A stretch of DNA of 64,000 bases from Neodiprion pinetum (lineage: Eukaryota; Arthropoda; Insecta; Hymenoptera; Diprionidae): positions 20,130,970 through 20,194,969 of the forward strand of contig NC_060238.1 in the NCBI RefSeq assembly GCF_021155775.2. The letters are read 5' to 3'. Positions within the stretch are counted from its first letter, which is position 1. Each line of letters opens with the position of its first letter. Made by a program: the position numbers and the translations under genes. Positions 37,541-50,801 of the stretch are shown in pieces. The notes beneath the pieces were generated by a model that made no database searches, was not told where the DNA came from, and was given only the letters and a program-made list of their open reading frames with translations.

Positions 37541-40028
37541 CGCACAGGAAGAATATCGTTCCCGTAGCAAAATTTGCCTACAATTTGTTATATCAACTCA
37601 GCAGATCGAGCATTTCCATGGACATGACAGGGCGAATTAGCATTCAACAGACCGACCAAGAAGGCCTGATTTGACCGGTCGGGAAGCATCGAGTCGACAC
37701 GAATAGAATAAACTGTCACCAATAGGATGAAGCGTTAAATAATAAAATGAAATATGTCATCGATTTTGAGCAACTTCAACGAAACTGAAAAACTGAGTGT
37801 GCATGATGTCCGATTAGTTACTACATTGAGCGAAAGGACACGAGCTTTACGCGTGAACTTTGGTCACGCTGGAACAGGAAGCTTTCTTCCAGTCTACACG
37901 ATGATTTTGCGCACTTCAAAGATCCTGCAGCAGTGCATGTTCAGCGCGGTCCAAGTGAAACGTGTGAAATGATTAGTCACTGCCTGAGTGTGAGGTGGGA
38001 TCGCAAACAGATCTACAATTTTCCGCCTAAATCAAAGTGGCGAGCGAATGGGCGGACTTGGATAACACTGCGAATTCTTGTACATATTAATTACTTCATA
38101 TGCAGTCTTGCGACTCATTCGAAAATCATCCCTGAACTGACATATAATTGTTCATGTATTTTAATTGATTAATAATCGAGAAAAATGTACTTATTTACTC
38201 ACCTCTTTGTCGGTTAATTTATACACAACGACTGTAATGAAGTTTTGGCCTTTGGGCTTTAGATTCCTTTGAGCCATATTTAAATAAGCCAATAATTCAT
38301 CTTCGTAGTTGGAGAAAAACGATAATAAATCCAATTATTGTAAAGTTTACCGCTTGATATTATCCGCAAGTTTCGCACAATTTTGTTGCACTCGCACTCG
38401 CTGCAGAGTCCCAATGACGGTGTCAATTATTCTGCACTTAGTGTAAAAAACATGCACCAGATTTTGAAATAAAATATGCTGCACTTTGAAATCGCGCGCG
38501 GTGCGCTCTCAATTCAGCCGGTACCCGAAAGCGGAAAATGCTATTAGAGTTGGACGAGGGATATTTCCAAGAGAGCCTGCGGATTTTTTACGTGCGATTC
38601 TTGCGATTGCGTTTTAAGCCCGAGGGCTCTTTTTTAACTTATGAGGTCCCAGCAAATGAAGTAAGAGACGCTCTCCTTTTTTTTATTTTTACTCCCTGTT
38701 TGACGAGTTGCTGTCGCTCAGGCGTAAATTTTAATTGGAATCTCATTTGACTCGGCAGTCGTCGTATTCTAACGGCCATTAGACGAGATTTTAAAGCGGA
38801 ATGATATAGTTGTGCACAATTCTAGTGTAAACTGATAAATTTACATGTATTTTGCACAGTCTTTTATTCTCAAATGTACTAACACTTAATTATTAACTGA
38901 AAAGATTTTATTGTAGTTAATGGTTAATTGTTAAAATGGCGCCAGCTCATTATTTGAAACTTAGTGAATTCCTCATGGTAGGAATTAGAATTTTGTGTAC
39001 GAAAAAAAAACTCCTCACACGCGAAGAAGTCATGGATACATTACTTTCGCATGCAAAAAATCGTTATCGTATAATTAAAGAGCATTCTTATCATCCATCA
39101 ATATATATCATGAATATCTTTGCTCGAGTCAAGTATATGATTGTATAATCACGTAGAATTGCTTCTTTGCAATCAAAATAATTGAATTTTATTGAATTAA
39201 ATGTGATACAATTAAACTACGAACATGATTGTAATCAATCATAAATTAGGAAACATTTATACTAACTGTTCGTCGAACAAAAAATTTCCAATCACCGAAA
39301 TACATGTTCGTATAATACAATCTTAATTACCGTAAAGACTATATTTGTACAATAATCACCTGTTCTGCGTAAATGTGTACAAGTCAGTCAATAGGGATTT
39401 CGATATTATTTGCAATTGCACAGAATAATCTAATATAATAAGAATTTCATATTTCTTATTTGTAGACAAACCATTCTGTGACATTTATTGTTTGGGAAAC
39501 GGGAGGTCAACCCTTTTGCCGCCTTCATCTGACTTGAGCACGTTTACATGATGCACATAATAACGAAATAGATACATTACTATTGTCTATATTGATTATA
39601 TTCAAAGCGAAGTTCTTATGAAGGCAATGTGTATTGTTTACCTATAATCCTTCACCTCACAGTCACGGTTACAAGTACTATAATTACAATGAACACATTA
39701 CCAAACGTTAAGTCAAGAAAAAGATGAATTTGTGCGCGGATAACACAGATAATCGTATGGGCATTTTGAATACGAAGTCAACAAAGAAACCGCAGTGTGA
39801 AATAATGGTTAGAAAAATACAGTGATATTCATTGCTTACACACGTCATTATTAACTATAATATCATTTTACAAAAGTAATGAAAAGTCTTTATTCTCTAA
39901 AACTAATTTCCGCCGTTACAAGCTAAGGTAGAGTTTACACAATAAAATATTATACGTTCATTGAAAATAAATTATACAAAAAAATTAATTTACTCTAATC
40001 AATGATCGAGTCCTACAAGAATTACGTT
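37541..40028. other. Right flank of the satellite to fizzy, mostly unassigned
   Basis: AT-rich DNA with no confidently recognised gene. It includes a candidate coding exon on the minus strand (38203-38277) and a 70-codon plus frame at 38936-39148 with a fair start context, neither matched to a family. Part of it before 40029 will be fizzy 3' UTR; AATAAA words lie near 39943 and 39966 on the plus strand only. Confidence 0.45.
38203..38277 (-). CDS. Candidate first or internal exon of an unidentified gene
   Basis: On the minus strand an ATG at 38277 opens 25 codons (start MAQRNLKPKGQNF, end KLTDKE) ending exactly at a consensus donor, GAG|GTGAGT. The frame is also open for about 19 codons upstream of the ATG (including FFSNYEDELLAYLN), with protein-like composition unlike the AT-rich noise around it. 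The continuing exon was not found; transcription would run toward the satellite array. It may be an orphan exon, a gene with the satellite in its intron, or a transposon relic. Confidence 0.3.
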
Positions 40029-43000
40029 TTATCGGATGGATTGTTTGAGTCTAGATGCAACGGATTTGACTTCCGTTATCTCCTTCTTCTTGTGCGGGTC
40101 GGGCTGGAAGCATTTCCATAGTCTCAAAGTTTCGTCTGCTCCTGCACTTAGGACCGTCGTACCGTCCGGCGACATGGCCAAATGCAACACTCTGCTAGAG
40201 TGCCCTGTTAGTTCCGCGACCTTTGTCATTCCCGGATATTTCCATATGGTCAATTGATTCTGAGCGTAACCATGGCCAGATACGATTTCCTTGTATGTGG
40301 TTGACCAGAGCAGTGAACATACTTGTGACTTTGTGTCTATCGTGTTGACACAGGCACCTGTAACAGAACAGGAACAAACTTTGATTCACAACTTCGAATC
40401 TGACTTCAACATATCGTCTTCATGTATTCATAATTCTTTCTTTTTCACAATCACAAAATGCGAATATACCTGTATTGCAATTCCAGAATCGTATAGTTCT
40501 ATCCGCAGTTCCACCGCCACTGGCCAAGATATTATTCTGCCACGGGCACCAAGCGAGAGCCTTCACAGCAGCCTGATGTTGATTAAGGGAGTAAATAGGC
40601 TGGGTATGCGAGTGATTTTGGCCAGCAACTGCAGACCAAACCATCAACATATTGTCGTTTGCTCCACTAGCGAGATATTTCCCATCAGGTGACCACTTCA
40701 AGCCACAAACTTCTTGGGCGTGTGCGTTTATGGAAGCGACTATGTGATCCCGTTGTCTAACATCATGGTGTACGATTTGCCCAGATCTGTGGAAACGGTT
40801 CAACATTTTTCACTCAAATAACAATAAATTAAAAGCAATTAAAGAACTGAAACCCACGTTTATGCGCAACTTTAATTCTTACCTGCATCCAGTTGATAAT
40901 ACATGCGAATTCCACGCCAGGGAACCAACTCTGGAGACGTGCCCATTCATCACTCGCACTCTTTTCATTTGACTGCAATCCCATAGCTCAGTATTTCCTG
41001 TTGTTGTACCTACAGCTAAGTATGGTCCCTCTTGAATCCATCCCACAGAACACACGTAGTCAGAGCCTTCTAGCTCCAGAAGTTGTTCAATGGTTCCTGA
41101 TCCTGCATTCCATAGATATACGTTTGCTCCCAGAGCTACTGCTAACAGGTTTGACGATGACCAGTCAACGAGATTTAGATCTGAAGTGGGGGAAAAATTG
41201 ATAATAAATTTTTAAAAAAGATGATATACGTAAGTCACATAGCTATTTGATGCCTGGTACATGGTAAACCGACTTACAGTAATCATCTATGATATCTGGA
41301 GCATCCAAAATCCTGTCTGGTGCCTGCGGAATGTATCTTGTAGAAGCTTTGACACTGGCAGGTGTCTTTGTTTGGCTATAGACAACTCTGAGTGGATTTT
41401 GATAGCCTTCGGGTGGTGCTGGGGCTTTATTTTGGTAGGAGAGAACCCTCATGCTGTTAATGTCACCACCGTGCAAATTTTCCCCTATTAGGCGCTGCAT
41501 TTCTCTCTTTGAAGGACTAATCGTTTCACCCTTATCTGCGTCATCAGTATTTTGTTGCTGAAGCTGAGTAACATTAGGAAATGAGAATAAGTTACCAAGT
41601 ATAACAGAGTTATTCTTATCCTGCCATTATACAAAGCTAGAATTTTTTTCACTCTCTTCAAAATTACCTTGTAGTGGCCCAAGTCAAAATTCGTCGTTGA
41701 TCTCGAGGGTATGAACCTATCCCCTCCACTAGGGGTCTTCGCTGGAGTCGTTGAAGCTCGACCTATCACCAAAAGCAGGTTCAACATTTCAGCCACTACA
41801 CACAGACAACACACACAGCAATATTAATCACACAGTACAAGCATACTAGGCAATCAACAAGGGGCAGATAATAATAAAAAGTATTGAAGATATTTAATAA
41901 TTGCTACATCATGCTATAGAGATGTCAAAAATTTTCGAAAGCATTTGACAAATAACAATAAACATGGGAAAATCGTGATATGACATTTAGAATATGCCTT
42001 ATTACAGTGTTTTATTTTCTACAAAGTTTGAAATTTCAGCTTTGTAATACTTTTTTTTAATGATATTCATCATAAAATGTGAGGCTGGCTGATGCTTTCT
42101 TCTGAAACCTTTGATGATTTTTTGATAAAAAATTATGTTTTGTCTTAGGTCTGATAATTTCTTTGGAAATGCTCCATAATTTATCATTGATGATGACATA
42201 TCGTAAAATAAGACTAATAAAATGTACTAACATAATTTTGTGTTGAAGTAAAAAATAAATTTATTAATGAATAACAACCAAATGGAAGTGGGACCTAATG
42301 CATTTGAAATGAAAAAAAAAAAGGTTTTCGGTCAGGATCGTATAGTCTGATCATCTATGATTACTTACATAAATAATTCGAATTGCAGGTTTAAAATGAA
42401 ACTTGCAAGTAATTTTTCTGGATTTTGAAACTTGTAATAACCATGAGTCAAAGATACAGGTTAAAAATGAGGTACTAACTACTGCCGCACATACACCTCA
42501 TTCGTACAAAAAATCCAATAGCATACACATTATACATATTGAAGACAAACTGAAAATTGTACTCACTGGGAGATTTTTTCGTGGCCTTAGCCGGTGTTTT
42601 TTTACCCCGTGTTTCAGATCGTTTGGTCGGTGTTTTACTCGTTGTTGAATTTGCAAATGATCCACTCATTATTTTTCGTGACGAATTTATGCTCACGTTG
42701 ATGCTGTAAAATAAAACATTGTAAAATTAATGAGGAGAAAATAAAAATCAAAGAGAAATGTTGACAAATATTTCTCCTATCAGAAACCAAGCTTAATTGA
42801 GTATTAGAAGTCATTTTCTGACAAGAAATCTATTACATACGGACCGTTAAAAATTTCAAATACTCCACAGCGATTTAAGGCGACATTTCAATTTTACTTG
42901 ACCGACTGGAATTACTCGAGTAAAAAATTATTTTCGCAATATTCAAATCATTTGATTATCTGGCAAAATGCAATCACGATATCTCGTACCGAATCATAAA

Positions 43001-43351
43001 AAATAGAGAAGACAAATGATTCGGTAGTGTTAATTTTCATATCTAAAGAAAGAGAAAAAACTGTCAATCTCCGTTACCGACGGTTCGTAGTTTCTGCAGT
43101 TAAGACGCTGTGGAAGTGAAAAAAAAGTATTATCCACGTTCTTCACCGAGTAGTAGAGGAAAAAAAAACCGGAGACATGAAATAGAGAGGTAAAAATTTG
43201 GAAAGGTAAAAAAACAAAGCAAAGAGCCTAATCAATACCTTGAATTCGATGCTTCCAAACATTTCTTCTGCCACCTAGGAACAGGGCCCTTAACCGGCTC
43301 GTCCATGCGGGTTAAGCTGTTGAGCTCTTTCATGTACTTGAGATGAGACAT
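40029..43351 (-). CDS. fzy: Fizzy/Cdc20, APC/C co-activator (seven exons)
   Basis: Exons are 43351-43239, 42703-42567, 41762-41668, 41563-41278, 41180-40883, 40786-40470 and 40357-40029; they total 1575 bases and 524 residues with all phases consistent. Cdc20 recruits substrates to the anaphase-promoting complex and is held by the spindle checkpoint. The N-terminal region is basic and rich in SP/TP sites. The C-box is DRFIP at 98-102. A MIM-like segment (INSMRVLSY) lies near 150-158, followed by PEGYQNPLRVVYSQ, as in Cdc20. The RYIP...DRILDAPDI linker leads into the seven-bladed WD40 propeller (LNLVDWSS, QEVCGLKWSPDG, VKALAWCPWQNN, YKEIVSGHGYAQNQ, DETLRLW). The protein ends in the Ile-Arg tail that binds APC3. 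These features separate it from Fzr/Cdh1. No clear KEN box was seen. Confidence 0.95.
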
Positions 43352-45135
43352 GTTACTTGAAATATTAATAGCAAATTCTACAAGCAGCACGTGTAAACAC
43401 GTATAATTGATAACAGAGAAGGCAGGTGTTTAGTAAATTGGTATAGCAGTTGAGACAGACACTCAATTCAACATCACAGCTGCTTTTCTTCCCTCGGGTA
43501 TCCGTCGGTGATCCGCAGGCTCCAGAGTTTTCGGTTAAATTGTACTCGCGGTTCTCGTCAAAAAGTCACACTGATTCAATGCCGCGAGTTTATCTTGGAT
43601 CTTGTTGTCCGTTAAGCGTGAAACACGACGCCACGAGTATCCGCCACAGGTAAAAAATCCGTTCAAAACCACGGCGTAAGTGCGCGAGATTCGCTTCGAC
43701 CATTTAAATCGTCAACAAAACACCCGAAACGACCGTTGGGCTTTAAATGAACTCGACATTCGAAGCAATTCGAAGCTTCGACGTTTTACCGCTGAGGACT
43801 CTGATGCTGTCTATACACAAGACATCCGATTGGCTGCCGCTACTTACCACAGATTGAGCGAATCTGATTGGCTCGTCAAGCGGCGAGGGTTCCTGGAGGG
43901 AATCAATTCGAATCAACAATAGCTTACAATCGGCGAGTCACTCAGCCATGGCTAATGAAGCCGTGACTAATAATAAGCTTGAGGAGCTTGTTAAAAATAA
44001 TCTCTTTCACTGCTGCTGACGCTGACCATTACTCTTTCCTCCTCCCCGTCCGTATGACTCATTATCCCGTATTATGGTTTGCGGAAATGTCGATAGTGTC
44101 GTAAATGACGCATAACGTAATACACATTCACAAACAGCTGCATAATTATATCCGAATATCCTGTAACGTCCGTAATTTAACCGGCTAAACATCGAATCCA
44201 GACGCAAATTCGGGACAGATTAATACCTGAATAAGTCACTAACGATTACACGGAAAACGGGGAAAAATCGATTTGTATTCGATGTTCGAAACATGTAAAA
44301 GAATTTGAACATTTTGCATTTGATATAGAAAATTTTATCACGATGGGATAAAATGCGGAAAATGGGGGGGATTTAAAAAAGAGGCCAAAATGACGATTTT
44401 CAGATTTTAAAAAACCCTGTAACATTCTGCTAAATGGTAATATTCCTAAGATTGTAACAGAGAAAATCATGTTCTTTTGATAGGTAGTTCAAAAGCATCT
44501 TCGAGTATAAAAAATTCGATAATTGCACAGCCTGACATTCTCGAGTTTTTATATGCCAAATTATTCTATCTGAAGATATTACAAAGCAATCTTTTATTCA
44601 ATATTCTTGTCCCCTTAATTAAAATTTGGAAGTAGTTCTCTCAAGATTATAATAAACAGCATTCTTTGTATGAAAAATAATTCGTTTTCATCTGCATGTA
44701 TTTTTGGCCATACTCTTTATCAAAATTATTCCAAAAGGCGGAGAAAAATATAATTTACACAACATTTTATTTGAATAATTATATGTACACAACTAATTTT
44801 TAAATTGTCACTGTAGTTGTTCTTGCCCGAGTATGGTTTTTTTCCTCTGCTTGTATTGGAGGGAGTTTATTTTGCGAAATGTACAAACTTACCATAATTA
44901 CGATGAAACTTACAATTTAGTTTAGATAATAATTTTATTAAGATAGCACTTGGGTTGAAAAATCAATTAAATTTCTTATAACTCGATGTAAATAATGAAT
45001 TTGAGGCCGTTTCAATTATTTATTGCGGTTTTTTTTTTTAATAAAGTAGAAAGGCTTTTTACTACATTATTTTAAATAAATATTTCACTCTTTTGTGTAA
45101 ATGTCAAGTGCTATTAATTTATCCTACACCTAGCA
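43352..45135. other. Interval between fizzy and xmas
   Basis: Contains the fizzy upstream region (43352 to about 43930, less AT-rich than its surroundings) and the xmas 3' side. No gene was recognised. Open frames at 43450-43653, 43680-43922 and 44246-44470 have no family resemblance. Confidence 0.6.
43759..43873 (-). promoter_or_regulatory. Putative cell-cycle promoter block upstream of fizzy: two CCAAT boxes and CHR-like words
   Basis: Read on the fizzy strand, AGCCAATC occurs at 43873-43866 and 43835-43828, 38 bases apart, and TTCGAA occurs at 43774-43769 and 43764-43759. TTYGAA is the CHR consensus bound by MuvB complexes in cell-cycle genes, and paired CCAAT boxes (NF-Y) usually accompany it in vertebrate mitotic genes including CDC20. 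The block is about 410-520 bases upstream of the ATG; the transcription start is unknown, so function is inferred. Confidence 0.4.
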
Positions 45136-48100
45136 TCAATTCAAAATATTTAGATCTTCGTCTAGTAAAGCTTGTTCCAAGAGCTTGTTCAGCGCTTTAT
45201 TTTTCATTTTCTGTTTTTCCATATCGAGTTCAAACTGTTTACACATACCGTGTACAGTCATAACTCGGTCTTGACTTTCTTTACAATATTCAGCTAGGCT
45301 GTCATTACGATCATAGAAACTATCTACATCTAAATCATCGTTAAAATCGGGTTGCAATCGCTGCCGCTTTTCGAACGGTTCATTCATAAAAGTTTTTTCA
45401 CTCGCTTGGTTTTGGATGTCAAGTTCCTTTTGTGAAATGTATTCCAACAATATACTCGATTTAAACCACCACGGCAACGTACGGAAATGTTTGACGTGAT
45501 TTTTATTATACACTACTCTTAAATCCGTTTCGAGCAATAAAATCTTTCTCTTCGCGATCTCTAGAATCACCTCTATAAAACTAAGGCTTTGCGAGTTGTC
45601 GGTCATAAAAAAGAGAGCGTTCATAACTTTGTAAGCCAAGTCATCGCAATTATAGTCAGGTAATGCTTTCGAACAGTAGTTTTTTATTGCATTGTGAAGT
45701 TCCGACATGTTTGCTATTGGCCACTGATATCTGGAAAAGCACAAAATTATAAAATAAAGTTGTAGTAAGAATACATAGACAGCTTTACTGAACGTTAAAA
45801 ATCGGTCAACAAATTCTTACTTCCAATCCGGCAGTCGAAAACTGTTCATAATTTGCTCAAGCTCAGATCTATTTTGCTCGTTCTTCCATGCGTTATCAAA
45901 ATACTCATAGCTGTATGGCAGGTCCACCTGGTCACTCAACAGCGACTTAAATTCTCTTGGAAACTCAGTGTATTGTAAGGACTCTGGGTCCAAAAATATA
46001 TCGGTAAGATGCGTAACAGCTTCATTATGCAAGTTAATGATGAAAGCAGGATCGTCTAACGCTGAGGCTAGATGTTTGTTGAAGTTGGAGTGTCCTTGTA
46101 TTCTGTATAAACAAAGTGAATGAATGAGAGTATAGTTTGATTTCTATTGAAGCAGAACTACACGTGAAGTTAGGGAAACACAGGTAACAGAAATTATAAT
46201 TGAGGCAATTAGCTTCAGTAATGTGAAAATATTACAGTTCCTAATTTCTAAGAACGTATAGCGGTAATGAGGAGATTGATTAGTGAAAGTGCCTCACCTT
46301 AGCCATAATTCTTGAGTTAAACAAGCGCTCAACACCTGGTTAAGATAATCCATTTCCAAAGGTACAACAGGTGATTTATTTGTTGTTAACCAGAGTGCAG
46401 CACTTTGGATTAATCTGAGTATTTGACTTTTGTTAATTTCTTTTTCGAATACGACAGTATACTCAGATACATAGCCAGATTCCAATAGAATCTCTAAATC
46501 AAGCTCCAACTCTACATTCTCTGGCACCAGGTCATCAGGTCCCAGGAATACAATCGCTATTGGTATAGGCATGAGCTTGGATCTGGACAAAATGGTTTTT
46601 GACAAACGTCGCTTGACTGTATTCAAGTTCTCTGAAGAGGCTGCCAAAAATAACAAACCATCAGTTCCGACCAAATTATAATCATTGATTATACCCTCAA
46701 AGTGTCTTATGCATATGTTCAAGGTTTCGTACTCGTTCGGACTGTAGGTCTTCATTATCGGCTCTTGCGTATAGTTTTCAGGATTTAGGTAGGTGTTCAT
46801 TATTTTTTTGTACTGCCACAGTTGAACCTGGTGCTCGACGTCGGGCCATGATATAACAAGCTTCCAAAATACATTGGGGATCAGTTCGTTGTCGGACGAT
46901 TTTAAATTCTCCTTTATTCCGGCATATATTATCACTTCGACTGGTGCAAGATTGTCTTCCTGTGGTGGTGAATCGGTTTTTAATCTTTTTCTCCTCATGT
47001 TGTCGAGTACCATATCCTGCTCATGGTGATATAACAGTCTGGCGCACTCGCTGACCGAGTGATTTTGTAGCCAAACCGGTGTGTCGTCGAGAGCTTCTCT
47101 TTGACGTCTCTTTTTAGTGACATTTTGCCTCCAAGTCTTGTAATACTTTTTCATTATTCGATGTTCGATTCGTTTCGATATTCTGTTCAATCCATCTTGG
47201 ATACGTATTTCTTCCTTTAGAAGTTCCGTACAAAGTTGCAACACAATTTGGTCTACTAAAGATTCTGTTTCGTTTTTGCTCAGCACGTCGTACATTTTTT
47301 GTAGATCGATCGCTTCCTTTAGCACAGATTCGCATATTTCCTTCATCATCTCGTCTTCTACCTCATTCAGGATTTGTTTGGCTTCTTTTTCTACCTCCTT
47401 CAACCTCTTTGCTCGTTCCAATTCCTTCAGTTTCTGTTTCTCAGCTTCAAGCTGTCTCTGCATCTCTTCTAATTTCTTTTTGTTCAACTCTACCTCAATT
47501 CTTTCTCTTTCTTTTTTTTCAAATTCCCTTGTCGCATCTGTTTTTACTGTTTTGGTACCCACAATTTGCACTCTACTATCAGGTTTTCCAAAAATATTCT
47601 TCGGCGTAATCTCCGAAAATATACTTTTTTTCTGAGGCATACAAAACGGGGAAATATCTTTAGTTTTCGACGTCTCGAGTCCATGTTGTAAACCTGTATT
47701 ATTTTCGCTAATTGGTTTCTGGTTCCCAATCTGAGCTGTGCCTTGACTCAGCTTTGAAAATGCTCCAAAATTGTGACTCTTAAATTTATCTCCATCCCCC
47801 AAATTTTGACAAGGCTTCACATCAGAAATTGAAGCCTTGTTTTCAAGTGGTAAACTGGTATCTGCTCTGAATACAAACGGTGTGTTAGTTTCCGACTTTT
47901 GGAAAGCAGTGGATGGTTTTATAAATGAAAATTGTACCTTTTGTACAGGAGCTTGGTCAAAGACAGTGGGAAACAATGGCGGAATTTTATCACTTTTATT
48001 AAGAACATCGCCGAAGCCAGCAGATTTGCTCGAAGATTCAGCCAAAAGTGTTTGGTTTGGTTTTCTGGTCCCAGTATCAGTTCGATCCTCTGATTTCAAC

Positions 48101-49113
48101 TGTGGTCTTAATTTCTGCGAAGACTTAATCGTGTCTTCCTCCATAAATTCATAGGGATCATTTTTGACCGGGCCTGTTTTACATTTGTACTGTTTAGTTT
48201 GATCCTCGACGTTAATGGCGCTGGGTTGCAGGTATCCGTTTGAATCAAAACTGTCGTGGGGAATATGATTTTTGTAAATTTTCTCAGGCATTCTACCACC
48301 TGCGATGCATTGCCCGACACTCAGACGATGCCGGGTTCGTTTGGATTCCACAGTGAGAATAGCTCTGCCCTGTTCAATGGACGATTCAGGCTCGCTGAAA
48401 TTTTCTTTGGTTAAAACAATGTCCATTTCATCCTTGGAAATGTTGAGCCCAACTTGTTTACAGAAGTTAACGGCTTCGTTTTCATCTTCAAATCCAAGGA
48501 TGTCAATTAGTTCATAGAGTGGAAACGGGTTGAATGTGACTCTGCAGTAAGCCTTGACCATTACAGACAGGGCCTTGACCCTGACCTGCTGGAAGTACCG
48601 CAGCAGAATGCAGGCGTTAAGGTAAGTCGTCTTTTTGACAAGCTTAAAGAACTTGGAAAAGTTGTGAGAGTCAATGGACGAGTAAACTTCAATGGTGAAT
48701 CTGACTTCGGGAGACTTTTGTATATCGGGTGGCAGCTTTTGGAGGTCCCACATGAAGTTAGCGTTGTCTAAATTGAGCAGCACGATATACCCCCTGAATT
48801 CTGCTTCATTTTCGCACGTGACTCCTTTCACCCTGAGGTCGTGGTACATGTACTTCAACGTCTGCAAGCACTTGGTCAAGTTCTCGGTATTTATCTTCTT
48901 GTCAAAGACGGACGGCCCCTCAGCGCACAGACGTTCCGAACAGAATATGTGAAACCTATAAAATTGATATCTCCATGAATGTATTGTCAAGATGTTAGAG
49001 CAAAATGAGGTATGAAGTAGTGAATTGGTTTGCCGAAGACTTCATTAAAGTATGAAATAAGAATAAGTTAAATAATATATGTATTTTTTCTTTTACTTTT
49101 TACATTTTATAGA

Positions 49114-49148
<35 letters not shown>

Positions 49149-50801
49149 AACTTTTTTCAATCTGCACATCATCTAAAAATGAAATGCAAAAACAAATATA
49201 TAAATATCGATTAAAAGAAGACTATCGAATTCATTAATTATTTTTCATATCAATTATAATTCATGTTATATACTTAATTCTCCTTGATTAATGTTTAAAA
49301 TTTATATATTTTTATGCCACATAGTGATTTTGTATTGAATGTATGGAGTGTAAACCTGTTTTTAAGTAATTAAAATGAGATTAAATAAAATAAACCTTGC
49401 GCATTGTTCAACCAGCTCAACGCTATCTACACAGCACAGTTCCTGCTGAGTTATATCTTTGCGAATGCCCCTCGTCCTGTCCCATAGGAAGTGAAACCAC
49501 TCTGCCAGGTTTGTGCTCTCTGCCATGCACATGTCCATGATCTCGTGCAGCAGGTAGCTCATCGTCATTTTCAACGACGCGACAGGCCTCAACTCATGGG
49601 CCAGCGGTTCCTCCTGATCAGCTGATGACCTCGAATATTGCTTTACAGCCTTGGTGTGATTTATCCTGTATTCTCTGCTCTCGAGCTGCTCGTATAGCGC
49701 TACTTGCCGCTGCGCTTCGCGCATCAGTCGCTCCTTCTCGGGACACATATCAGGACAAGTGCCTATAGTTATTTTGGCTGCCGCCAAACTGTTTGGCTTT
49801 ATTTGTTTTAGTCTTATTAATCTATCTCTCGCTTCCAGCACCTTGTACTTCTCTTCTGCGGTGTAAGCCGCTTGACGAATGATGTTTTGCAGCTCCTCGG
49901 CGCTTGCTTTAGGCACAATCGCCTGAGGCTCGTGTTCGGGTCTCTCAGACTTCGGGGCAGCCTTGGACGGCAGCTTCTCGTGTTTTGTGACCTCCCTAGA
50001 CTTTTTCAATTTCGGTTTAGGGGGTAGTAAGGCCTGTGGTGTTTTAACGCCGTGTATATTGTACTCCAGCCCCATCATAGCCTGGAGTTCAGCATTTACC
50101 GTGTACTTGTCGGCGGTGATGAGATTTCTCACAGCCTCTTCATCAGATTTGACTGTCCTTTTCGTTGAAGATTTAGGCGCAACTTCCGAACTCGTCCAAG
50201 ACACGTCAAACATCTTTCCCGCAAATTGACCAGCTTTGTGAAACGCGGCGTTTGCCGCCGCCCTGTTAGTGTAGTAGACGGTGATGGTGGTCTTACGAGG
50301 TTTCAATGCAATCTTCGCCGTTTGGCCAAACTGGGTGAAATATTCCTTCGCCGCCGTTTTGGTCAACAGTTGCTCGGGGACGTTGGTGCATGTGATTGAT
50401 TTTCTCGTGTCCTCTTTAACCGCAGAACGCGACTTGGCATGTTTTTTGAGATGACCGTAATCCTCGATGAGTTTATCCGTGGCCTTGAAGCCTTGCAGCG
50501 CTGAAGTGAAAAGGCCCGAAGGTGCGTTGTAAAGCTTTCTGACCGCCTTTAGTTCCTGCACCGTTTCCTCGACAGAGTCTTCGATTTGTGAGCTGAATTG
50601 CGAGGCGCTTGCCGGAGGTGCGAAAATGAACGAGTTCTCCTGGTTCTGGCGGGCGGAAAATACATGCTCAGAATTCACCCCGAAGTTTATTACCTTGTCA
50701 GGACTTGATACGAAACTTGGTGTAGCGAAGGTAAAGCTTTCAGAGGTTATCGTTCCTCCGTCCTCTTCCAGGTATTCCCGCAGCTCCGTTTCTTCCGACA
50801 T
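45136..50801 (-). CDS. xmas: Xmas/GANP (Sac3 family), TREX-2 mRNA-export scaffold (four exons)
   Basis: Exons are 50801-49396, 48955-46298, 46102-45821 and 45730-45136; they sum to 4941 bases and 1646 residues with matching phases. TREX-2 links transcribed genes to the nuclear pore. The N-terminal part has nucleoporin-like F-containing words (SFTFATPSF, SFIFAPP) and an RRM-like fold (CTNVPEQLLTKTAAKEYF to NRAAANAAFHKAG, about 145-200). The SAC3/GANP domain begins near residue 345 with IGTCPDMCPEKERLMRE and runs across the first intron (WFHFLWDRTRGIRKDITQQE; RYFQQVRVKALSVMVKAY). A long, charged coiled coil (EKKERERIEVELNKKKLEE) precedes the YYKTWRQNV region, where centrin and ENY2 bind in orthologues. 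The C-terminal third matches GANP in order and length. Drosophila Xmas is somewhat shorter. Confidence 0.93.
48956..49395 (-). repeat. First xmas intron with a (TA)n run
   Basis: The 440-base first intron is very AT-rich and contains an uninterrupted TA run at about 49117-49145. Donor and acceptor are GTTTAT and TTTTATAG. Nothing else was seen. Confidence 0.7.

Noticed and set aside
38936..39148. 70-codon plus frame with a good start context
   Set aside because: A fair ATG context and partly plausible sequence, but no family match and no supporting exon; kept only as a note.
43680..43922. 80-codon plus frame upstream of fizzy
   Set aside because: It overlaps the CCAAT/CHR-like promoter block and resembles no protein; chance frame in less AT-rich DNA.
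47276..47635. 119-codon plus frame across the xmas coiled coil
   Set aside because: Serine- and phenylalanine-rich antisense shadow of the lysine/glutamate-rich coiled coil.
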